Shown here: piece after piece, positions 26,643 through 36,038 of the stretch
Position numbering within the stretch: position 1 is the first letter of the stretch
How the letters are laid out: each line of letters opens with the position of its first letter
NCBI RefSeq assembly: GCF_000308755.1
Contig: NZ_BAGF01000152.1
Span: forward strand, 310,001 to 374,000
DNA length: 64,000 nucleotides
Origin: Nocardia pneumoniae NBRC 100136
GTDB lineage: Bacteria; Actinomycetota; Actinomycetes; Mycobacteriales; Mycobacteriaceae
Direction of reading: 5' to 3'
The notes under the pieces: model-generated
What the model was told of the DNA's origin: nothing
What the model saw: only the letters and a program-made list of their open reading frames with translations
Databases searched by the model: none
Position numbers and translations under genes: made by a program

Positions 26643-28070
26643 GTGCGACGACGGCTGCTGGTGATATTGCTGATCTTTGCCGCGCTGGCAGTGTTCGGGT
26701 TTGCGGTCCCCCTGAGCGCCTCGAGTTCCACCGGACGGACCCAGCAGCTGTGGTTCGACCGATACGTGGACGCCGAATGGTTCTCGGAGCTCTCCGAGGA
26801 GGCCATGGCAACCGGTAACCGGCAGACGCTGGTCCTGGAGATGCAGCGCTACCACAACCTGTACTCGGACCAGGTACTCGTGGTGGACGCCGCTGGAACC
26901 GAATTCGCCAACACCGGTGTGGATGTGGAGGATCCGGCGGTGGTTCAGCTGCTCTTCGACGTCCGCAGCAATCGGCACTCGGTTCAACCGCCTCGCCGGT
27001 TGCGGACCTGGGATCCGGACACGATGCGGGTTGCGCACCCGATCGGTGCCGGGATGCAGATCCAGGGCGCCGTGCTGATCGAGGCTTCGACGGTGCGCGC
27101 CAAACGGGACATCGCCGATCGCTGGGCACTGATCGCGCTCGGTGCCTGGACCGCACTGGCGTTGTTCACGGGTGTTGCGCTGGGACTGAGCCGCTGGGTG
27201 CTGCGCCCACTGGCGAAGCTGTCGGATTCGGTGGCCGTGCTGACCGAGACACTACCGATGACAGTCACGCAGGCGCGGCCCACATCGGCGACGCAGCGGT
27301 ACGAGGGACCGCCCGAGGTCAAGGACCTGGCACGCTCCTTCGACACCATGGCGCTGGCGGTAGGCGATGCGGTGGATGCTCAGCGTCAGCTGGTGGCCGA
27401 CACCGCGCACGCCATCCGCAATCCACTGGCTGCGCTCGCCATTCGGCTGGAATCGCTGGGGCGGGTGATACCCGATCAGGCCCAAGAGTCATTCCGGCGG
27501 GCCAGTTCCCAGATCGACAGGCTCAAGGCGGTGCTGGACGGATTGTTGCGCTTGGCGGTGGCCGAGACACCCGCTGGTTTCGGCGCCGCACATGCCGATT
27601 CGGACTGGCCGAGCAGGTGCGATGCGGCGCGTGTCGTCGAGGATCGTGTCGATGCGTGGCTGCCGGCGTACGAGGAGGCGGGCATGACTGTCGCGGCTGT
27701 CATGCCGATGGAGGAAGCCGAGGTCGCGATTCCCGAGGACGCGCTGGTGCAGATCCTCGACGTTCTGCTGAGCAATTCCTGCCGCTACGCGGGCACCGGC
27801 GCCCGTACGGAGGTGCGGGTGGATGCGGGAGTTCGGTGGGTGACAGTCTCGGTGGTCGACGACGGGGTCGGTGTCACCGTAGACGAACTCGACAAGCTGA
27901 CCACCCGGTTCTACCGAGGAACATCGGCCGCCGCGGGCGGGTCGGGATTGGGATTGCCGATCGCGTCGGCGCTGGCTCAGCGATACCACGGGGAACTCAC
28001 CGTGGGCGCGACGGTGCCGAACGGGCTTCACATATCAGTGCGGTTGCCGGTGCGACGGTCGGATCGGTAG
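26643..28070 (+). CDS. Sensor histidine kinase
   Basis: The 475-residue kinase starts at GTG. It has an N-terminal helix (about 4-26), an extracytoplasmic sensor region (about 27-160), a second helix (about 161-184), HAMP-like sequence, a HisKA domain with the phosphorylated His256 (DTAHAIRNPL) and an ATPase domain with N box (LSNSCRYAG), DDGVGV and GSGLGLPIA. It should phosphorylate the regulator encoded just upstream. The phosphoacceptor block is HAIRNP rather than the usual HELRTP, a variant also seen in other actinobacterial kinases. Confidence 0.9.
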   Translation: MRRRLLVILLIFAALAVFGFAVPLSASSSTGRTQQLWFDRYVDAEWFSELSEEAMATGNRQTLVLEMQRYHNLYSDQVLVVDAAGTEFANTGVDVEDPAVVQLLFDVRSNRHSVQPPRRLRTWDPDTMRVAHPIGAGMQIQGAVLIEASTVRAKRDIADRWALIALGAWTALALFTGVALGLSRWVLRPLAKLSDSVAVLTETLPMTVTQARPTSATQRYEGPPEVKDLARSFDTMALAVGDAVDAQRQLVADTAHAIRNPLAALAIRLESLGRVIPDQAQESFRRASSQIDRLKAVLDGLLRLAVAETPAGFGAAHADSDWPSRCDAARVVEDRVDAWLPAYEEAGMTVAAVMPMEEAEVAIPEDALVQILDVLLSNSCRYAGTGARTEVRVDAGVRWVTVSVVDDGVGVTVDELDKLTTRFYRGTSAAAGGSGLGLPIASALAQRYHGELTVGATVPNGLHISVRLPVRRSDR

Positions 28071-28387
28071 CGGACAATGCCGGCCGGGCTCGGAGTCGGG
28101 ACGGGTTCGGCTTTCGGGCGTCGCCGGAATGACCAGAGTGACCCCCATTGTCGCTGCTCAGGCGGGTCCCTCACCCATGGTGGAGCGGGAAGGTTTCCGT
28201 CTGGCGCACCGACGTGCGATGGACCGGCCCGAATTCATCCCTGACCAGGCGTAGAGGCTCCTGGCGACTTTGCGGTCGACGTCGAACGCCCGAGTTCCCG
28301 CGCCCTCCATCCGGCCGAAAATCTCCTCCGCTTAGCTGAATTCGGTCTTGAACTTGACGTAGACCTCTTTGAAGGCGATAAGGGCAT
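28071..28387. other. Intergenic region with a minus-strand coding scrap
   Basis: Directly downstream of the ESX substrate gene a minus-strand frame reads ALNALIAFKEVYVKFKTEFS before TAA (about 28334-28393). This is protein-like but has no start, so it may be the end of a lost ESX-type gene or a shifted former C-terminus of the neighbour. Nothing else was recognised. Confidence 0.35.
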
Positions 28388-29647
28388 TCAGAGCGTGAGT
28401 TCCTTGTCCGGTGGCGGTTGGTATCCACCGGGATCGGCGAAGCGATCAGCCGCGCCGACCACGGGCGGTGCGGCACCTTCGACTTCGCCTACGACCTCCA
28501 TGCCGTGCTGCTCGGTAACCAGCAGCGCATGCAGCTCACCGGACGTGCCTGTGACGCCCGCACCGCGCGCCATGCCGGTGGCCGCGCCCGCCCCCATCGG
28601 CATGAGCCCCGATCCGGGAGATACCGCGCCACCGCGGTGCACAGCTGTGGTGGACGACGCAGGCGTTGCCCCGCCCGGACCGGACGAGGTCGCGGACTGC
28701 ACGCCACCCGACCACGGGCCGAGCGGGCGGGACATCGGGGCAGTCGCGCCGCCGATCGCCCGTGCACCCATCGCGCCGACAGCCGTGCCCGTGGGGTGCA
28801 CGCCGGGTCCGATGGTTTCCATCCGTTCCCGTTCCCTCTCCAGTGGGTCCCGCGTATTGGTCGAATTCACCACATCCGCAACGGTTTTCGCGCCGGTAGT
28901 CGCCGCATTGGCCAGCAAAGGCACGATCTGCATCAGCTGCGTCGGATCGACACCGGTGGGTGCGTTCGTGACCGGCACCTTGGTTCCGGTGGCGGTCATC
29001 TCCGCACTGTGGACACTCAGTTCGGCGCGCGTCGCGGCGACCACGGCGGTCGCCTCGGCAAGCGTCTCGGCGGACATCGCCAGCACGAACACCTGACCCG
29101 GTGGTGTCGCGAGAAAAGGGGCTGCCGCCGTCAGCGAGGTCAGGTACTTCGCGATGATCGCCGACATCGCCGTCCCGCCACGGAAAACCGTGCCTGCCGC
29201 GGCGGCGACACCGGCCGACGTCCGCAGACTCTGGGCGGACACGGCCGTGCTGTCCGCGGCCGTCTGCGCTGCTTTTCCTTCCGCCGCCGCGGCTCCCGCG
29301 CCCTGCCACAACGTCATGGCCAGCTGTAGTGCGGAGATGCCGAGTTGCGCGGCGGTCTGGACGACCGAGGACGCCTGCGCGAGCACTTGGGCCGGATCGA
29401 CCGCCGGGTCGCCACCGAGCTGCCCGGTGCCGAAGCCGCTGGCCAGATCGGTGAGCGGCCGGGCGAGCGCGGATATGTCGATGACCGGGAGCGGCGGCAG
29501 GTCAGGCAGCGGCGGCAGCGCCGGAATCTCTGGCAGGGGCGGCAATCCCAGGTCCTTCAACACGTCGTTGACCGGCCGGTCCAGCATCGGGCCCACCGCA
29601 CTCGTGCGGAGCAGATCCAGGATCGACTGGTCGAGCGGCGCGGCCAT
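28388..29647 (-). CDS. ESX-associated Pro/Ala-rich protein
   Basis: The 419-residue product has a proline-rich N-terminal part (LGLPPLPEIPALPPLPDLPP), a long alanine-rich helical region (about 75-250) and a Gly/Pro-rich C-terminus. This layout is typical of PPE/EspB-like proteins exported by type VII systems in Nocardia and relatives, and it is preceded by an EspC/DUF2580-like gene. The ATG at 29647 overlaps the stop of that gene as TGATG, so the two are translationally coupled and probably exported as partners. No WxG motif was seen. Its ESX machinery gene nearby (eccC) is broken. Confidence 0.65.
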   Translation of the reverse strand: MAAPLDQSILDLLRTSAVGPMLDRPVNDVLKDLGLPPLPEIPALPPLPDLPPLPVIDISALARPLTDLASGFGTGQLGGDPAVDPAQVLAQASSVVQTAAQLGISALQLAMTLWQGAGAAAAEGKAAQTAADSTAVSAQSLRTSAGVAAAAGTVFRGGTAMSAIIAKYLTSLTAAAPFLATPPGQVFVLAMSAETLAEATAVVAATRAELSVHSAEMTATGTKVPVTNAPTGVDPTQLMQIVPLLANAATTGAKTVADVVNSTNTRDPLERERERMETIGPGVHPTGTAVGAMGARAIGGATAPMSRPLGPWSGGVQSATSSGPGGATPASSTTAVHRGGAVSPGSGLMPMGAGAATGMARGAGVTGTSGELHALLVTEQHGMEVVGEVEGAAPPVVGAADRFADPGGYQPPPDKELTL

Positions 29648-29961
29648 CACTGGTGGCCGATCGTCCCGAAATCGGCTACTGCGACGTCTTCGGTCACCTC
29701 GTACGCCGCGGCGCCCTCGTAGGCGGTCATCGCCGTGGCGGCGTGCACGGCGGCGAGCTCACAGACCGACTGCAGGTTGTTGCACTGCGCAAAAGCGAAC
29801 GCGGCCAGGAAGTCCTGCCCGATCAGCCCGAATACGGGAACCGCCGCCGCGACGGTCGCCGCCTGGTTCGCGGCGCCCGCGGTAGCCACCTCGACCGCCA
29901 TGGTTGCCGCGGCATCGCCGTAACGGCGGATTGCGTCGGGTACTGCGACCAGTTCAGACAT
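29647..29961 (-). CDS. EspC/DUF2580-like type VII secretion target
   Basis: The 104-residue protein begins MSELVAVPDAIRRYGDAAAT and is almost entirely alanine-rich helix, with a central turn (VFGLIGQDFLAAF) and a C-terminal helix. This matches the small EspC-like helical-hairpin proteins that accompany larger ESX substrates. The gene is coupled to the 419-residue protein gene by a TGATG overlap. The typical YxxxD/E export signal may be YEVTED near the C-terminus. Confidence 0.7.
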   Translation of the reverse strand: MSELVAVPDAIRRYGDAAATMAVEVATAGAANQAATVAAAVPVFGLIGQDFLAAFAFAQCNNLQSVCELAAVHAATAMTAYEGAAAYEVTEDVAVADFGTIGHQ

Positions 29962-30031
29962 CGAAATCCTCTATCGCACGCAATGATCGGTATGTCCGAC
30001 AAAGGTACCCGTGAATTCGGGGTAGGCATGC

Positions 30032-30045
30032 TCAAAGATTTGTAA
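30032..30045 (+). promoter_or_regulatory. TCAA-N5-TGTAA element
   Basis: The site reads TCAAAGATTTGTAAAAT. It lies between the ESX gene start (29961) and the end of the TAXI gene, in the orientation opposite to both. Confidence 0.4.
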
Positions 30046-30084
30046 AATCCGACATAGCGACCGCGGTTATCGGACAACACGGTT

Positions 30085-31002
30085 TCAGCCGTGCTCGTCA
30101 CGATAACGTGCGGCCGCGGCGGGATGCAGGCGAACTTCGCCGGTACCTACGAGCCAGCGTTTATCCAAGAATTGAAATCCCAGCGCCTGTGCAGGCATCA
30201 ATCCGTCGGCGTGACTCAGCAGCAGTTCCGTGAGGGCGGTCACGGTGGCGTCCGCAAGCGTCGGTGCCGCCAGGAGCAGATTGGGAACGCCGACCGTGGC
30301 GACGGCGGGATTGCCGGGGTAGGCGTCTGCGGGGATCACAACCTGGTCGTAGTCGTAGCCGAATCGTTCCTGCAGGGGCTTCACCAGTTCACCGAGATCG
30401 ATCAGCCGTGCCTGCTGTGGCACGGCGAGTCCGGGCGTCGGCACCCCACCGCCCCAGACGATGGCGTCCATCTCGCCGGAAAGCAATGCCGGTATCGCTT
30501 CCGGCAGACGGCGATTGCCGACGACCACATCCGTGGCCGGGTCCAGGCCCGCCACCCGGAGTATCCGTTCGCCGGTCATGGCCGCACCCGATCCGATCTG
30601 TCCCAGGTCGACCCGTTTGCCGCGGAGATCGCCCACCTGGCTGATCGCGCTGTCGGTGCGCACGGCCATCTGTATGTAGCTCTCGTGTAGCCGCCCGATG
30701 GCCCGCACGTCGGCACCCGATGGGCGGACCGCATCGGCGAGTGACAGCGCGGCGTCGATCCGGCCGCTGCCGAGCAGGTCCAGGTTCATGTGCGACCCAT
30801 CGGTGACGACCGGCTCGATGTGCACCGTGCCGGACTCGGCGGCGACTCGAGCAAGCAGTTGCGCGAACTCGAGGAACATTCCGCCGACTCGCCCGGCGCC
30901 GAGCCGGACCGTAGCCACGTCGTCCCCGCGGCCACAGCTCGGAACGGTCGAGGTCACCGCCGCGGTCGCGGCGAGCGTGAGGAATGTGCGGCGGCCGATC
31001 AT
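30085..31002 (-). CDS. TAXI-family solute-binding lipoprotein
   Basis: The 305-residue protein starts with a twin-arginine-like signal (GRRTFLTLAATAA) ending at a lipobox-like VPSC, so it is likely an anchored binding protein. The mature part has TAXI-family features: LGAGRVGGMFLEFAQLLARV, then SGAAMTGERILRVAGL and the end of the two-lobed fold. TAXI proteins feed TRAP transporters, but no TRAP membrane gene is visible in this window, so it is an orphan. The reading frame continues upstream without good signals; I prefer the ATG at 31002. Confidence 0.8.
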   Translation of the reverse strand: MIGRRTFLTLAATAAVTSTVPSCGRGDDVATVRLGAGRVGGMFLEFAQLLARVAAESGTVHIEPVVTDGSHMNLDLLGSGRIDAALSLADAVRPSGADVRAIGRLHESYIQMAVRTDSAISQVGDLRGKRVDLGQIGSGAAMTGERILRVAGLDPATDVVVGNRRLPEAIPALLSGEMDAIVWGGGVPTPGLAVPQQARLIDLGELVKPLQERFGYDYDQVVIPADAYPGNPAVATVGVPNLLLAAPTLADATVTALTELLLSHADGLMPAQALGFQFLDKRWLVGTGEVRLHPAAAARYRDEHG

Positions 31003-31356
31003 CGCCGCACCGCCGCCGATGGATCGCCGCCGCGACAGTATCGAGCCCGCGCTCCGGGAGCGCAGCCACACATCGATCCCGCTCCTGACTACCTCGACCG
31101 CCTCGGAGCGCCGCCATACTCCGCCGACGGTGGCGCTCCCCACTGTGGAGGTCATTTCAACCAGTCGAAGACGACATGTCAACAGCCATCTCGGCCATGG
31201 CACGCCGGGGATGGGTGCGCAGGTGCCGGAGCAAGGGGTTCGGGCCGGACGCAGGGTAACGGGATGCCGCGGAAGAGGCGTCGCCGCACCGATCTGCCGT
31301 CCGCATGGCGAAATGCCGGTATCCATTCTGAGGAATCCTTATTCGAGGAGAGAATC

Positions 31357-31370
31357 TTAAAGAGCTGTAA
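31357..31370 (+). promoter_or_regulatory. TCAA-N5-TGTAA element (variant)
   Basis: The site reads TTAAAGAGCTGTAAGAA. It lies on the strand of the eccC pseudogene, 200 bases before its ATG. Confidence 0.4.
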
Positions 31371-31569
31371 GAAACTGCCGAGGGGTGCAGATTTCGCATC
31401 GGGCGTTACCGAAACGTGACCGACCGGTGGTGCGATGGCTTGATTGCTGGAAATGCCTTTGCGCTCGACGCATTCGCACCAGAGCTGACATTGTTCGGAG
31501 TGGATCGGCCCGATGACCTGAGATTCGGGTCGAGCGTCGATTCGGCCGCTGGATCGAGGATCGACGAAT

Positions 31570-34240
31570 ATGGCTACCAAAGGATTCGTTCGCCGGCCCC
31601 GGGTCGCACCGCCACGGGCACCGGGCGGCGAGGTCACCCTGAGCGCCCCTCCAGAAATAGACCGGCCGATACCGGCGAGTTTGCTGGTGAAGCTGATGCC
31701 GGTGGTGATGGTGGTCGCCGTCGTCGGCATGATCGCGATGATGGTCATGATGGGCCGCAGTCTGCTGGCCAATCCGTTCATGATGATGTTCCCGATGATG
31801 ATGATCATGTCGATGATCGGCATGATGGCGGGATACCGGGGTGGGGGCGGGCACAAGCGGGCAGCCGAGCTCGACGAGGAGCGCAAGGACTACTTCCGCT
31901 ACCTCGACCAGGTGCGCAAGGATGTCCGGAAGACCGGCCGAGCCCAGTTGGAGGCTCTGCTGTGGAGCCATCCGGCCCTCGCGGATCTGCAATCCATCGT
32001 CGGCACCCGGCGCATGTGGGAACGGCGTCCCAACGATCCGGATTTCGGGCATGTCCGCGTCGGTGTCGGAAGTCACCGGCTGGCAACCAAATTGGCGCGA
32101 CCCGAGACCGGGCCGCCCGAGGATCTGGAGCCGGTGTCCACGGTGGCGCTGCGCCGGTTCGTCCGGACCCACTCGGTGGTGCACCACCTTCCGACAGCGG
32201 TCTCGCTGCGTGCTTTCCCTGCCATCAGCATCGAGGGAGAGCCCGCTGGAGCCCGAATGGTGGTGCGCGCCATGCTGATGGAGTTCGCCACCTTTCACGG
32301 GCCGGACCACGCGGCCGTCGCAATCGTGTGCGCGAACCCCGACGACGCAGCGTGGTCGTAGGCGAAATGGCTGGCGCATCTGCAACATCCAGCCGAACGT
32401 GACGCGATGGGCCCGGTGCGGATGATGTATCGGTCGCTGGCGGAACTCGAGACATCCATGGCGGCCGAACTCAGAGATCGCGGCCGATTCATGCGCAATG
32501 CGCAGCCGACCGGAGGTCGCAGACATCTGCTCGTCATTATCGATGACGGCTACGTGGGTGGTACTGAGCACCTCACCGGCGACGTCGGCCTGGATTCGTT
32601 GACCGTTCTCGATCTCACGGCGCCGCAAGCCGGACTCGCGGCGCGACGTGGCCTGCAGCTGGTGGTCGCGGACGGGATGGTGGCGGCGAAATCCGCCGCG
32701 GGAGCGGAGAAGTTCGCGACCGCCGATACCGTGACAGGCGCCGAGGCGCAGGCGCTTGCCCGCGATCTGGCGCGCTACCGGATTGCCACGGCGGCGCAGG
32801 TGGTCAGTCTCGGTGACGACACCAGCGCCGATCCGGGATTGATGGCGCTGTTGAAGATTCCGGATGCCACGCAGCTCGACCCGGCCAGGGTGTGGCGGCC
32901 ACGCACCCCGCGCGAGCGGCTGCGGGTGCCGATCGGGATCACGCCCGACGGCACACCGGTCGAGCTGGATATCAAGGAGTCCGCCGAGAACGGCGCGCGG
33001 CGGCCGGCAACTTCGCCAACGTCACCGACTATGAGAAGGCTCGCGCAGCCGGCGCCGCACTGGATCCGCTGCCGGCGCTGTTCATCGTCGTCGACGAGTT
33101 CTCCGAACTGCTGTCGCAGAAGCCCGATTTCGCGGAGCTGTTCGTGATGATCGGCCGGCTGGGTCGCTCCCTGCACGTGCACCTAACTGCTCGCCTCGCA
33201 ACGGTTGGAGGAGAACAAGCTACGCGGCCTCGACTCGCACCTGTCCTACCGGATCGGCCTGCGTACGTTCTCCGCCAACGAATCCCGTGCGGTGCTCGGC
33301 ATCACGGACGCTTACCATCTGCCTGCCGTCCCGGGCTCCGGATACCTCAAGAGTCACGCCGACGATCCGCTGCGATTCAACACGACGTACGTTTCCGGGC
33401 CGTATATTTCGCCCACCGCGGTGGAGACCGGCGATGGCAGCCCGGTGGGCCGGCAGGCGGTCGTAGTATTCACTGCCGGTCGGGCCGGCGAGGCGGAGCC
33501 GGCATCTGCACCGGACCCGGTGCCGGCCGCTGCTGCCCGTGGACTTCCGGAGCTACCGCCACCGCCGGATGCGGTCGCCTCTGCCGAGGCTGTCCCTGGT
33601 CTCGACGCTGTGCCTGCGACATTGCTGAACATTGTGGTGGACCGTTTGAGGAGACACGGTCGGCCCGCACATGAGGTGTGGCTGCCCCCGTTGGGCGAAT
33701 CACCATCGGTGGACATGCTGCTGCGGGAGCCTGATTGGCGTTCACCGCTCAATCGGCACGGGCAGCTGTGGATGCCGATCGGCGTGATCGACAAGCCGTA
33801 CGAGCTACGAGCAGCGACGGGATGTACTGACCATCGATTTGTCCGCGGCGCGCGGAAACCTCGCCGTCGTAGGCGGGCGCCAGTCGGGTAAGTCGACCAC
33901 GCTGCGTACGGTGATCATGGCGGCAGCCGCCACCCACACGCCCGAACAGATCCAGTTCTACTGCCTTGACTTCGGAGGCGGCACGCTGGCCTCGCTGGCG
34001 GGCCTACCACACCTGATCATCGCCCGCCGTTCCGGCGGAGCGTCTCGTGCCATGTTCGACAAGGTACTGGCCATGATGAAGGATCTGTCGGCCGATGCTC
34101 TGCTGATGAGCGCCCCGAAAGACGAGGGCAAGATCCTCGACGGTATCCCTTCGGCCAAGCTTCCTCCCGGCCGGGGCACCCTCGTCAGCCGCAGCCGGGA
34201 GAACGAAATGGTCCAGATCACCTACGTTCCGATCCAGTAG
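31570..34240 (+). pseudogene. eccC: eccC, ESX ATPase, heavily decayed
   Basis: The locus spells a type VII secretion FtsK/SpoIIIE-type ATPase in pieces. The N-terminus with two transmembrane helices (about codons 38-92) is intact to a TAG at 32359-32361 where tryptophan is expected (WS-stop-AKWLAHLQHP). The frame continues to about 33000, where a deletion removes Walker A of ATPase domain 1 and shifts the frame. Walker B (LFIVVDEFSE) survives. One extra A near 33185 and a 7-base tandem duplication (TACGAGC, 33799-33812) shift the frame again. Domain 2 keeps Walker A (GGRQSGKSTT) and is fused near 34012 to the end of domain 3 (IARRSGGASRA). About half of a normal EccC is missing. It cannot yield a working motor. 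Confidence 0.9.
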
Positions 34241-34646
34241 ACCGGTGCGGCCGTGTCGGCCGAATATTGCGGTGCTCAGGTCGTGCCGTCCCTCATCCGG
34301 CACGACCTGTACACGACACGTCGGTTCCGGCTGTAACTGATCCCGTAGGCGGAACTGGACTGACCGTCCGTAAATTCGATCAGCCGGTCGAGCAGCGCCG
34401 TGCCGCGCTGCGGCAGATGATCGAGCAGAACCCCGAGCTGGCGCGAGAGCTCGACGAATCGCCGCGCTGGGCGCACCTGCGCAATGCCGTGTTCTCTGTG
34501 GCGGCCACCTGCGGGACGGCGACCGGGTGCTGGGGTTGGTGCGCGGGTCGGCGGTCAACTCCGCGAACTACTGACCGAGGCGGGCGTCAACCCGGCGTCG
34601 GCGGGGTGCATTGATGAAGCGAGTCTCAGCCCGCGATACGGCGGTG
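34241..34646 (+). pseudogene. Broken hypothetical gene after eccC
   Basis: After the first 37-base repeat a plus-strand frame reads KFDQPVEQRRAALRQMIEQN and ELARELDESPRWAHLRNAVF. It then loses coding character, while shifted frames continue as GHLRDGDRVLGLVRG and LRELLTEAGVNPASAG. This looks like one helical protein of about 110 residues with two frameshifts. No family was recognised. Confidence 0.4.
34272..34308. repeat. 37-base hairpin repeat, left copy
   Basis: This 37-base sequence (GTGCTCAGGTCGTGCCG... ending GGCACGACCT) is identical to 39255-39291 and in the same orientation. It folds into a 12-base stem (CAGGTCGTGCCG) with a nine-base loop. Similarity continues weakly for about 12 bases to the right. 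The two copies bracket the Hsp70/TIR-NagB/PfkB/SLATT segment. Confidence 0.85.
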
Positions 34647-35087
34647 TCAGCCGAGCTGGCGCGGCTGGTGTGCCGAGACCCATGCCGAATTCGACTGTGT
34701 GACAATGAGGTCCAGTCGTTCGGCCAGGACCTGCCGCGCGTCGACGCCGTCGTAGGGGGCGAGTGCGGCGAGGTAGCGAACCTTCTCCTGTTTCAGCGCC
34801 TCCGTGGTGGTGCGATAGGTGAGCCAGTTGGCATGCCATTGGAACAGCTGCTGGGCACCCTCGGCCACCACGACGATCGCCGACAGCGTGGCCGTGATCG
34901 CCGCGGGCGCCGACAGGGCCGCGACGACGGGCACCGCCCCGCCGACGACGAGCTGGCCGAGCTTCACCCGCTTATAGGCGCGTTGCGCGGACGCGCTCTT
35001 CTTGCTGTACCAGCCCAGTTGATCGACAAACCGGACCCACACCGGGTCGGTATCGTCGGGTTCTCGCGCGATGGATGTTTCCGGCAA
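34647..35087 (-). CDS. SLATT-domain (DUF4231) two-helix membrane protein
   Basis: The 146-residue protein matches the SLATT/DUF4231 family pattern: an N-terminal WVRFVDQLGWYSKKSASAQR, YKRVKLGQ, two adjacent transmembrane helices (about 47-82), then the conserved QWHANWLTYRTTTEALKQEK and YLAALAPY. SLATT proteins are predicted membrane-perforating effectors in nucleotide-signal defence systems. An upstream in-frame TAG forces a TTG start at 35087, preceded by AGGGG. It lies 24 bases behind the PfkB gene, as third gene of the operon with TIR-NagB. Confidence 0.8.
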   Translation of the reverse strand: MPETSIAREPDDTDPVWVRFVDQLGWYSKKSASAQRAYKRVKLGQLVVGGAVPVVAALSAPAAITATLSAIVVVAEGAQQLFQWHANWLTYRTTTEALKQEKVRYLAALAPYDGVDARQVLAERLDLIVTQSNSAWVSAHQPRQLG

Positions 35088-35111
35088 CGTGCCCCTGTCC
35101 GCCTACGATGG

Positions 35112-36038
35112 TCAGCGCTGTTCGGCCAGGAATTGCTTCAAGGCCACATGGTCCGGGATGCCGACGTTCCCGAACGTCGCGCACTTCCGAGCCGCCGCCC
35201 AGGACGCGATGTCCAGCGCCGCGTCCACCGGTGCGCCCGCGGCGATCGCCCAGGCCAGCGCTCCGTGGAACGTGTCGCCCGCACCACAGCTGTCCTCCAC
35301 GGTGACCTCGAACGCTCGATAGCGGTGCGTACCGGTCGCGTCGAGGTAGACCCCGCCCCGGTTGCCTTGCGTCGCCACGAGGACCTTCGGCTCGAAATCG
35401 GCGAAGACCCGCGCCATGCCGCGATCCAGCGGCTCGCCAGGGTGCCTGCCGGTGAAGAACTTCTCCGGAGCGGCGATGTAGTCGACGCCGTGCAGGAATT
35501 CCTCGCTCGACTCTTTGTAGCCGCCGGTGTCGATCACGATCGGAACACCCAGATCTCGGCAGGACTCGATGGCGGCCTTGCTCAATTCGGGATCGGTGCA
35601 GTCGAGCAGTGCGGCGTCCGCGTCGGTGAACGCCTCCGCCAAGGCGCCGAGCATCGCCCGGTCGGCCCGCGGTTGGGGCGTCCAGATCGTGGTCCGGGTC
35701 CCGTGATCGGCGGCGATGATCACCGCGGAGTGCTGGCTTTCCTGGGCGCGTTCGAAGAGGACGAGCTCGAGCGGTTCGCTGGTCAACTCGCGTCGCAGCA
35801 CTTCCGCGTGAATGCCGCTGCCGCACATGGCGTAGAGGCCGACGCCGCCCCCGCCCAGTCGTGCCGCGGTGATGGACCCTCGACCGGCCGGTCCGCCGAC
35901 CACCACCGTGTGCCTGCGGACCGGGTTCTCGCTGTCCTCGACGGGGTGGCTGTCCAGAACGTAGAGGTAGTCGATCGTGGCCATGCCGACGACCGCCACC
36001 TTCGGTGTCTCCTTCAGGCGAATCTGCTGACGATCCAT
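35112..36038 (-). CDS. PfkB-family carbohydrate or nucleoside kinase
   Basis: The 308-residue protein has the ribokinase/PfkB fold: VAVVGMATIDYLYVLD at the N-terminus, the first signature VVVGGPAGRGSITAARLGG, and the second signature with catalytic aspartate, DSCGAGDTFHGALAW. Family members phosphorylate sugars or nucleosides with ATP. The start codon overlaps the end of the TIR-NagB gene by 25 bases, so translation is coupled. In this context the substrate may be a product or ligand of the TIR-NagB protein, which is inference. The catalytic residues look intact. Confidence 0.85.
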   Translation of the reverse strand: MDRQQIRLKETPKVAVVGMATIDYLYVLDSHPVEDSENPVRRHTVVVGGPAGRGSITAARLGGGGVGLYAMCGSGIHAEVLRRELTSEPLELVLFERAQESQHSAVIIAADHGTRTTIWTPQPRADRAMLGALAEAFTDADAALLDCTDPELSKAAIESCRDLGVPIVIDTGGYKESSEEFLHGVDYIAAPEKFFTGRHPGEPLDRGMARVFADFEPKVLVATQGNRGGVYLDATGTHRYRAFEVTVEDSCGAGDTFHGALAWAIAAGAPVDAALDIASWAAARKCATFGNVGIPDHVALKQFLAEQR

